64,000 nucleotides of DNA from Symbiodinium natans (Eukaryota; Sar; Dinophyceae; Suessiales; Symbiodiniaceae). Where the stretch lies: positions 252,001 to 316,000 of the forward strand of contig CAJNDS010002246.1 of the NCBI GenBank assembly GCA_905221605.1. Direction: 5' to 3'. The notes under the pieces are model-generated. The model worked only from the letters and a program-made list of their open reading frames with translations, made no database searches and had not been told where the DNA came from. Every line of letters starts with the position of its first letter. Positions within the stretch are counted from its first letter, which is position 1. The position numbers and the translations under genes were made by a program. This document shows positions 1-10,860 of this stretch, piece after piece.

Positions 1-139
1 TTAGGGCTTGCAGAGGTTTCGGGCTTGGGGGTTTAGCACGTTGAGGCTTGAGGGTTTCCTGACTAAGCCTCCTCAACCCTAAACCCTAAACCCTAAACCC
101 TAAACCCTAAACCCTAAATCCTAAACCCTAAACCCTAAA

Positions 140-240
140 ACCTAGCTGGGTCCTCCCGCCCTTCTGGCTGCCCAGGGGGCTCGAATTCTTCGCCCACACC
201 CAGGTAGAGAAGGTCCTTCTCTCACGCCGCTCTGGGACTC
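140..240 (-). CDS. Exon island, downstream half of an interrupted exon
   Basis: Open on minus (VPERRERRTFSTWVWAKNSS...) and also on plus (WVLPPFWLPRGLEFFAHTQ...), so strand is taken from the neighbours. The edge GCTCTGGGACTC (229-240) recurs as GCTCTGCGACTC at 438-449. If everything from one copy up to the other is skipped, the frame continues into the next island on either strand. This suggests that the composite array-element-array between them is an intron that arrived with a target duplication. Confidence 0.35.
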
Positions 241-3200
241 TAGGCTTTAGGGTTTAGGGTTTAGGGTTTAGGATTTAGGGTTTAGGGTCATGTACCTAAA
301 TAAGGGATACTTGGGCCTTAAAGTACCACCTATACAGGGACTTTGGCGCCCCCCAAGTATATAATACTCAGGTACATGGACCCTTAGGGTTTAGGGTTTA
401 GGGTTTAGGGTTTCGGGTTTCGGGTTTAGGGTTTAGGGCTCTGCGACTCGCACCGAGGACATTGCGTTCGTGAAGCTTGCTTCATGCTTTATGCCTGTTA
501 GGTCTCTGCGCCCAATCATTGAGCCATTACCCAAGAAAAGAATCAATTCAGGAAGACCGTATGTGCAGAAACACACCCGGGAAGACCCAAAGCTGCAAAC
601 TTTCAGGCCGAAGTGCAAATTCGCAACCCTACGCCCCAAAAACCCTGAACCCCCAAACCCTGAACCATAAAACAGCAAGACCCTGAAACCCTACAAAGCT
701 CTCCCCACCGTACGTACTCAACCCTAAACCCTAAACCCTAAACCCTAGACCCTAGACCCTAAACCCTAAACCCTAAACCCTAAACCCTAAACCAACAGGG
801 AAGTTCCCCCCAACACCGGGGCTTCCCACCAACTTCGGTGTGCGCGAGAGGAGCTCCACAGCTTCCTCCACCTTATGGGTTAATTCGAGGGTTTGGGGTT
901 TGGGGTTTAGGATTTAGGGTTTGGGGTTCCGGGTGAACGTTTCATGGTGCATGGGATTGAGGGCAAAGGGTTACAGGCGTACAGGCCCGTGGGGCGTCAG
1001 CCGCTTGAAGCAAATTTCGGCCCAGACGTATTCTTACTCTCTAAATCCCCTAAACCCTAAACCCTAGACCCTAGACCCTAGACCCTAGACCCTAAACCCT
1101 AAACCCTAAACCCTAAACCCTAACCCATCCTACAAACACTCAAATGACAATCCGAGGCCAAACCCCGAATCATCACAGCACTTCCTGCACGACCTTTGGC
1201 CTTCGTTGATGTACGAATTCGGACTCAGCTGGCCCTAAACCCTCCAAACCCTCAACCCTACACCCCAAACCCTAAACCCCAAACCCCAAACCCTCAACCC
1301 CAATTCTGCACATAGGGCTAGCAGCCCCCGAAAGCCAGGCAGTCTCATAAGCCCACGTCCCCCCCCCAAGTGACTGGGAAGAACAAGGGTTTAGGGTTTA
1401 GGCTTTAGAAATAAGAGGAGGAAGCTTTTGGGAGTACAGAGGGCTTACACGAGGCCTGCTAGGGGAGCCGACACTTTAAAACTATCAAGTGCAAACCAGC
1501 ACGTCCCTGGTGATATGGCTAGTTCTCTAAATCAGGGTCCCTTTTTTTTTTTTTTTTTGGGGGGGGGGGGGGGGGACAAAAACAAAAAGACCCCCCCAAA
1601 AGGGACCCGAATTTAGAGAACTGCCCATATAGGCTTGCAATGGGGCCTGGCCCTCCCCTCTAGGAAAAGCAAACTTGTTGGCCGGACGCTAGGGAAGCCT
1701 AAACTCTACCACCCCCAGGGTATAAGGCTTTCTTCATACAGCCACCCTCTGTTCGCACTGTACGGGTTTAGGGTTTCGGAATTTTTGGGTTTACAGGAGT
1801 AGGGATTTAAGGGATTCCGTGTTTCGAGCTTAGGGGCTTACAGAAAGGACCATGGGACTTCGTAAGTAGGGCCAAAAGTACCTGAATCTATGAACCATAG
1901 TTACCTTACTTGTACCCCCCAGATACTCAGTCCCCCGACCCATTGAGCAGGGTTGAGCTAGGGCAGCCCTGTAACAAGTACATTCTTATGTTTCTAAGGG
2001 TTCTCTAAGGATTAGGGGGTACGAACACTTAAAAGTACCTCAGTATCGAGACTCGGGCGCAGTGGACCCAGGCTGAAGGGCAGTGACACAGCTTGCCCTC
2101 ACAGCCATCACACCAGCCCCTGGCCGTTGGGTGGTGGTGGTGGTGGGGGTTTTGGGGGTTTAGGGTTTATAGGGTTTAGGGTGTTTAGGGTTTATAGGGT
2201 CTGGGGTTTTTAGGGTTTTGGGGGTTTATAGGGTTTATAGGGTTTCTAGGGTTTATAGGGTTTATAGGGTTTAGGGTTTAAGTTCGGGTGGGGAAGGGGA
2301 CTTCACCGTTCGGGCTGGCTTCAGGATGCTGATAATGGAACCGGATAGACTGCTAAGACGAGAGAAACCACAGGTGGGCTTCTTGTATTATAATTATAAT
2401 ATATATATATATTATACATTATATATATATATATTTATGTATTTATTGTGTATATATATATATATGACTTAAGCACTGCACACTGTCAACCCGAAGCCCC
2501 AAGCCCTCGGCTTTTGCAAGTTTGGACCGAACACCCTGAGCACTCTACACCCGAAAAAACCCCCAAGCCTTTCAGCAAGTGCAACCCTAAACCCTAAACC
2601 CTAAACCCTAAACCCTAAACCCTAAACCCTGAACCCTAAACCCTAAACCCTAAACCCTAAACCCTAAACCCTAAACCCTAAACCCAACGACATTAAGGTT
2701 TCTGGCCGGCTCTGGCTGCTACAGCCGATTCTCCAGTCCGACCAATCTGTTTTGTTTGTCACGTGTTGTTTTAGTCTGGTTTGTTGATGGTTGTTGTCAG
2801 TGCTGTTATTGTTCATACTTTATAGATGTATGATGTGTTTAGAGAGACTAAATAGATATACTCATTTTTTCTAATCTTAGTAAGTATATGCATTTAATTG
2901 ACTGATAGTACACAGGCACAGACAAAGAAAGTATTTAGTCGAGTATTGAGGGCATGGCGCGCCGAACCATCCTTGAGGGCAGCGAGTCGCAATCTCGGCA
3001 TGGGCACTCTGGAAGCAGTACCCAGAGGGTCCATTTGTAGTACTCTTATGGAATTAGGTACCCCAAAACCCTATTCAGTATGGCTTTTGGGTACCTAATT
3101 CCATAATAGTAATACAAATGGACCCTCTGGGGTAAATAAATAGCTTCAGAATCCTAGTTGCTGAGCACCCAGCTTCATAATCCTAGTTGCTGAGTACCCT

Positions 3201-6200
3201 GGCCCAGAAGATGTTAGCCTTTCAATTCTGGTAGGATTGTATATACCCCAGAAATGTCGAAGGTTACCTATCCAGCGAAAAAGAAACTATGACACACGAC
3301 GATGCACCGAGCCTCTTCTGTGACACCGCTGCCGGGATGACGGCGTCATCCTCGAAGACCAGCACATGCCTCGGCATTCTGAATATACATGGGGTTTAGG
3401 GTTTAGGGTTTAGGGTTTAGGGTTTAGGGTTTAGGGTTACTACCAAAGGCCATTCTTCAGGGGGGTACAGGGTATATTGAATAGCCCATCCTGATACTAT
3501 GAAGAAGAATCAACATCGGCAGCCAAAGAAAGGTGATCGGATCAACCCCGAGCAACCAAGCCCGTGACCTCCATAATGCTCTGTTTCTCCTGCTCAGTAG
3601 ATCTGGGGTCTCGGGTTTGGGGTGCAGGGTTTCGGAGTTTCGGAGTTTCGGTTTAATTTTAAGGTCTCGGGTTTAGGATCCACCCTAAAACCTAAACCCG
3701 AAATCCTAAACCCCAAACCCTAAACCCTGTGAAGGTGTGCTCTCAGGGGCCAGCTTGTATCCCTCTGTGGCAGCCTGGATGAGGCCGCGCACGTGACCTT
3801 GTGGGGTCTTGAGGCGTAAATACCCTATAAACCCTAACCCTAAACCCCAAACCCGAAACCCTAAACCCCAAACCCCAAACCCCAAAGGTTTAGGGTTTAG
3901 GGCTTATATAGGGTTTAGGGCTTATATAGGGTTTAGGGTTTAGGGCTTATATAGGGTTTAGGGCTTAGGGCTTATATAGGGTTTAGGGCTTAGGGTTTAG
4001 GGTTTGAGCTCTATACAGAGGCCGTTGGAGGTGGGGAGATCAAAACATCCCGAACAACTCCGAGAAAGGTCCTGAGAAAGGTCGGCTTTTAGGGGTTTTG
4101 GTGGCTTCAATTGGGGTTTTTTTGGGGGCTTCAAGGGCTTCAGGGTTTTCAGGGGTTTCAACACTCTTTAGGGGTGTTAGGGGTTTCAGGGCTGCGGTAT
4201 CGTTACCCTCGTGGTGCTGGGTGCTCTGGCCCTGGCTACACGCTTGCCTTCTTTGTAGCCCAGTAACACCAGGAACCATACTCTAATAAGGGCACCCTTT
4301 TTAAGGGGTTGGTTACTTTACAATAAATCCAGCTGCCCTTACCTTTGGCGCTGCTACGGGGAATCCTCTCCAGGTCTCCAGGTGACGCCCTTCCCTCGTC
4401 GAAGGAGGAGCGGCTTTCACCCCTGCTAATTGGGCTGCTCCCCCTCATACTCGAAGTGCTTAGAAGGGATTCTAGCACCCCCTTTGTATTAGGGTGTATC
4501 GGGATGTTCCCCGTGTGTTTGTACTAATAGTCCTTTAAAAGGTACAGAACCCCTGTTCGATTCCCTATTAAGGACAGATAGTATAGGGGGGAACATCCCG
4601 AGTTGGGCTACCACACGCAAGTAGGTCGGTATCGTCAGCTAAAGAATTAGAAGGCCCTTAGACGGTTTAAACCACAACCCCCTTAACAAAGAAAGTTCAA
4701 GGCTTTCTTGAGGAACTTCGTATTAAGGGCATCTCCCCTAAGTCCCTCAAACATTTAGCAAAACCCAAGCCCTCTTTAAGGTTTAGGGAGCTTGCTTGAG
4801 GAACTACCTCGAAAACCTCTCCTCAAACCCCCCAAACCCGTAACGAAAACCCCAAGACCTCGATGCTTAAACCCAGAAATCGTCCCAAAAAACTCAAATC
4901 ACCCCCGAAGCCTCGCATCCCGGACCTGTAGACTCGCTAGAAATCCAAAGCAAACAACCACGTACCAAATCGTAGCTATATAGTAGGTACTTGAGCCTGA
5001 AAGGGTTCCTAAAACCCAATTTAAAACACGCGTTGGGCACAACTCTTAGGGAACCTTGGCTGCACTTAGGAGGGTAGCTAAAAAATTAAACTTTTAGCTG
5101 CCTTATTAAGAAACCCAATAAGCCCAAAAAGGCTAAGGATCTAAAGTTACAGTAAAGCACCACAAAGGAACGATGAGGGTTTGGGGCCGTGTCTCTGAGG
5201 GCTGTCGGGTGCAGGAAGTGGTGCTCAGGTTTAGGGTTGGGGGTTTAACCCTAAACCCTAAACCAACGACCCTAAACCTTTAAACCTTTAGGTTTAGGGT
5301 TTTGGTTTGGCATGACTTACGGGTCTGAGATTTAGTTGTGCACCTAGGAGTCAATGTACCAATATGTTATATACGTGGGCCCTAAAGCTACTATATAGGA
5401 ACCCCTTTAAGGCCCAAGTATCTACTATACAGGTACATGGACACCCTAAACCCTAAACCCGAAACCCTAGACCCTAAATCCTAAACCCTTTGGGTGCTTC
5501 GGCCGAGCGCCCAGGCTCATGGCGCAGCTCGTGGCCCCAGGCCAGTTGGTGTCTTTCATGTAGCCTGGCTCTCTGTAGCGCTCAGTACCATTAAAACCAG
5601 GTTTAGGGTTTAGGGTTTAGGGTATAGGGTTTAGGGTTAGGGTTTAGGGTTTAGGGTTTAGGGTTTAGGTTTAGGGTTTAGGGTCCGCCGACCCTGGCGG
5701 CGTGTTGGATGGGAAAAGGAGGTGAAAACCTCCCTCTTTCCCTCCTTAGCCCCCCAAAACGCGGGGGGGGGGGGGGGGGTAGGGGGGGGTACCCGGGCAG
5801 CTTTTCCATGGAGGGCCAGGCTACCCACACCGCATAAACTCACGGACCATAGGCCGTTTCGCACAGGACATCGGGGTCCTTTGAGAAAAAAAGCCCCTCT
5901 CCGATGGGGCTGCCTTCCTTCAAGCTGGCTTCAGCTCCTGTTTGGGTCCTGGTGCTACCCCCTACCCCCCCCCCCCCAACGTTTCACAGAGGCTCAAGCA
6001 AATCAACTTTTGGCATCCTTTGAGCTGACGAGCGCGTTTAAACCTTTCAACTATGCTCCAGCGGGGTCGGCGGCTAGAGCCGGAGGCTCTTAAATTTAGG
6101 GTTTGGGGTGCAGGGTTTAGCGGGCTCTGTAGCGCTCCTTAACATTACAGCTTGGGATGTTACCCCCTTATACTAACAGTCCTAAATAGGGATTATAGTA

Positions 6201-9200
6201 CCCCCTATCATAATCCTAAAACCTATGACTAGGTTGCCCAGCATCCTAGGATTCAAACGGGTGCCCTTTTTTGCTTAAAGGGGTTTATAAGAGAACCTAC
6301 ACCCCCAAAAAAGGGAAAAAGGGTAGTACTGGGCATCCTAGCCCTAAACCCTAAACCCTAAACCCTAAACCCTAAACCCTAAACCCTAAACCCTAAACCC
6401 TAAACCCTAAACCCTAAACCCTAAACCCTAAACCCTAAACCCTAAACCCTAAACCCTAAACCCTAAACTAAACGCTGAATCCACAAAAAACGCCGAAGCC
6501 TGCGATCGTGCCATCTTCCGGGTCGATGAGGCGTTCGGCTCCCGGCCTAGGTTCGCCCGCGGCTGCACAGAGGGTTTAGGGTTTAGGGTTTAGGGTTTAA
6601 GGTTTAGGGTTTAGGGTTTCGGTTTCAGGGTTAGGGGTGAGGGTTTGGGGTTTTAAGGTTGCCCGATGGACCCCACATGCCTTCAAGCACCCCTAAAACC
6701 TAAACCCTAAACCCAAAACCCTGCACGTCTCAACTTCGGGCGCGTAGGTCTCGTTGATGTAATCGACGAGGTCTTCCTCCTCCTGGGGTAGGCTTCGAAT
6801 TCTAGTTTAGGGGGTTCGGAACCCTAAACCCTAAACCCTAAACCCTAAACCCTAAGCCCTAAGCCCTAAGCCCTAAACCCCAAACCCTAAACCCTAAACC
6901 CTAAACCCTAACCCTAAACCCTAAACCCCTGGGGGTCTAGGGGCTAGGGTTTCGAGTTTAGGGCTTCAGGCCTAAACCGTAGACCCTGAACCACAAACCC
7001 TAAGCTGCGGTTTAAGTTTCCGGGTTTAGGGTTTAGGGTTTAGGGAAAACTCTGAACCCTAAACCTTTGAGACTGTAATGTCAGTTCCTTGTAGAGCTCT
7101 TACAAGCATTTTGGAGCCCTTTAGGGTGGTCTGGTAAGCTTTTAAGGTGCGTCCTTTAGCAGCTTTTTGAGGCTTCTGGAGTTTACCTTGCAGCCGGGCC
7201 CTAAACCCTAAACCCTAAACCCTGACCCTAGACCCTAGACCCTAGACCCTAGACTCTAGACCCTAAACCTTAGCCTAAACCCTAAACCCTAAACCCTAAA
7301 CCCTAAACCCTAAACCCTAAACCCTAAACCCTAAACCAAAAAACCCTAAACCCTAAACCCTAAACCCTAAACCCTAAACCCTAAACCCTAAACCCTAAAC
7401 CCAAACCTAGGCATGTTGCATCAACTTGCTTGAGCTCCGGCTCGTGGGCCGGAGCTTCGAACTTTGGGTGACGCAGGCTTGTTCAGACATTGCAGATTCG
7501 AAGTGAACCACATACAACTTCTACTAACTTTCTGGCTGGAGCGTTCAGGGGTTTTCGCCGCTGTGTTTCGCCTTTTCTGGCTAACAGGGGCCTACAAGGG
7601 AACCTAAACCCCAACAAAAAGGCAATAAGGGTTTAGAATAAGGGAGTAAGGGCCTGATGGGTCCTAGTCGGGGTTTGGCCCTCAAACACTGAAACCTTAA
7701 TTAAAGCCGAAACCCTAAATCCTAAACCCTAAACCCTAGATCCTAAACCCTAAACCCTAAACTCTAAACCCTAAACCCTAAACCTTAAGCTGGCACGGGC
7801 TCCTCGGAATCCAGTCTCTCCATGGCTCCTTCCTAGGCAATTGTTCTTGGGTTTAGGGTTTAGGGTTTAGGGTTTAGGGTTTAGGGTTTAGGGTTTAGGG
7901 TTTAGGGTTTAGGATTTTGCGTTTAGGCACTCAGGGGTCGAATCCAACTCCAGGGGGCTGAAGGGTTTGGGTTCCACTGCAAGGCACAGCTGCCAAAAGT
8001 CGGGTTTAGAGTTACCCGAGACTTTGGGTTTAGGGTTTAAGGGTTTTTTAGGGCTTAAGGGTTTAGGGTTTAGGGTTTAAGGGCTTAAGGGCTGAAGGGT
8101 GTAAGGTTTTAAGGGGGTTTCGGGTTTGGAGTTACCCGAAACTGTGGGTTTAGGCTTCAGGGTTTGGGGTTTGGGGCTTCAGGGTTTACGGTTTTTCCCT
8201 AAGGCTCAAAGTTCACTGGGGGAGGCCCATGGTTCAGGGTTTATTGACTTTAGAGGGTGTTGGATTTCAAGGGTTGCAGCTTAGGGGGTTAACAGCACCA
8301 CATCAGGAACCTCCTCTGTTGCTTCGCCCCTGCCACACGCAAGCAACCCGAAGCCCTAAACTCCAAACCCTAAACCCTTAAAACCTTAAACCCTTAAGCC
8401 CTTAAACCCTAGACCAAAAACCTTACACCCTAACTCCCCAATCCCCAAATCTCAGTCTTCTGCAACCCTATAAACCATCACCACTTGTACAGGACATGAA
8501 CAGCCCTCCCGACTAAGGAAGTGTTTAGGGCCTAAGTTTGGGGTTTAGGGGTTTGGGGGTCTGAGGTTTCATTTAGGGATTTCGGGCTGGCCTTTTTTGG
8601 GGCGTGTCCTCCTTGCTGGGCCCCGGGCGTAGCGCCGGAAAACGCCCCACAGCAATGAGGTGAAGTAGCACGGCACGAAGCCGTTCTGATTGGGACATCT
8701 AGGATTCGTTCTGAGTGATGTAATCTTGTCGGGGTGTTATCTGAGGTTCAAAGGCCTTGGGCCTTTTGGTGACTATGGGCTTATGGGCCTTTGTATACAT
8801 ACGTTTGGGGATTGTTGCGTCTTGTTTCTTTTCTGCGGGGCTTGTGGTTTCAGAGACTCCCGGAAAACCCTGAACTGACACGTGAACCCTCTAAATCCTG
8901 GAAACCCCAGTAGCCCTTAACAGCCCCTGTAAACCCAATGCAAACCACAAGTTATAAACCCCACATAAAAACCCAGATAAACCCTAAATAACCACATGAA
9001 CCCAAGATAAACCCCATAAAAACCCTCTATAGACCCCACATTAAACCCCAAAAAAACCCTCTATAGACCCCATATAAGCACCGTAAGCCCCTAACCCTAA
9101 ACCCTAAACCCTAAACCTTAAACCCTAAACCCCTAGCCCCATAATCACAAGCCTTAGACCGCTCATCCCTGCACGGCCGCCTTGTCCAGCGCATCCCGCT

Positions 9201-10824
9201 CGCAGTAGCAAGAGGCACGCAAAGACTCCATCTTGTAGCCTCCGGTTTTAGGGTTTAGGGTTTAGGGCTAGGGTTTAGGGCTAGGGTTTCCAGGGGTTGT
9301 AGGGTTTATGGGTTCTGGGGTTTATGGAATAGGTGGTGTATATAGGGTTTACATAGGGCTTTTGGGGGGGGGGGGGGGGGGGTTTATGGGCACTATGTGG
9401 TTTAGAAGGTTGACACAGGCTAGATATAGGGTTTATGGGGCTTCTAGGGGTTTAGGGTTTGGGGTTTTAGGGTTTAGGGATCACATGGGCCCTGAACTGG
9501 GCGATGTATGAGGAGCTTGCGAGCTCACGTGGCGATTCTAGGTAACCGGGTGGAGTTACTCCGCCTTTTTGGCTTTCACAAGGTGTTTGCTTTTGTGCTG
9601 GTTTCAGAAAAAAGGGTGCCAATCGGCAAGCCCTAAACCCTAAACCCTAAACCCTAAACCCTAAACCCTAAACCCTAAACCCCAAACCCAAGACCTCCGA
9701 ACATCCCCCCTGGCCCTTCCAAGCCTGTCATCGCAGTGCCATCGTACCACCCTTTTCAGAGTCGGCTACCCTTGCAAGGAGACCTAGAACTCCCAAAAGA
9801 AAGGGCACAAGGGTAGCTAGACCCTAAACCCTAAACCCTAAACCCTAAACCCTACAAACTCTTCACCCTACATCAAAACAAAGCCAAAACGCCTAAACCC
9901 TAAAACCAGGAGCCGGAGGTCCTAAACCTAGACCCTAAACCCTGAACCCTGAACCCTGAAACCCGAAACCCTAAACCCCAACCCCTAAACCCTAAACCCT
10001 AAACCCTAAACCCTAAACCCTAAACCCTAAACCCTCAACCCTCAACCCTAAACCGCACAACCTAGCTCCGTGGGATCCCGTGCTGCCTGCGGCCCTCAGC
10101 GCAGCGCTGGCAGACGGGCCGCCGATGAGGGGGTCCACCTCCGGAGCTGGGTTAGGGTTTAGGGTTTAGGGTTTAGGGTTTAGGGTTTAGGCTTTAGGCT
10201 TTAGGCTTTAGGCTTTAGGCTTTAGTGTTTAGGGTTTAGGGATTTGGCTTTGTTTTGATGTCGGGTGAAGATTTTGTAGGGTTTAGGGTTGTGGGTGTAG
10301 GGTTTAGGGTTTTGGGTTTTGGGGTTTAGGGCAAAGTTTAGGGTCTAGAGTATTTGTACTTTATGAGGGTGTTTGAGCAAACAGCCGTTTTAGAGTTTAA
10401 GCGATTGAGGGTGTTGGGGGCTTTGGGGTTTTAGGGCTTGAGGGCTGTTAGGGTTTTAGGGTTTTAGGGATAAGGGTTTTAGGATTTCAGCATTTAGCAC
10501 TAGGGTTTGGAGGGCTAGAGGGTTTACGACCTCAAGGGCTTCATGGGTTTTCAGGGCTAGAGGGTTTGTTGGCATAAGGGATTTAGGGTTTTATGGGTCT
10601 CGGGTTATTGGGTTTTAGCAACTCTGAACTGACTCTGAACCCCTCACCCCTCGACCCTGCTAGGGTGACCCTACTAGGGTTTTTGGGTTTGGGATGTCGG
10701 GTTCGTAGGCCCTGGGCAGCCCTTAGCCCTAAAAACCTAAACCCTAAACCCTAAAGCCTACCCCCCTCAAGCGTAAAACCTAAAACCCAAAAACCTTAGG
10801 AAGTTCTGGGGCTTTTGAAGAGGG

Positions 10825-10860
<36 letters not shown>

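Noticed and set aside
1-140. Chromosome end / subtelomere
   Set aside because: The opening CCCTAAA array is short and is followed by arrays of both orientations over the whole window; there is no terminal run and no gradient in array density.
4550-4570. tRNA B-box-like CTGTTCGATTCCC
   Set aside because: It is part of the inner arm of a family B element, with no cloverleaf around it.
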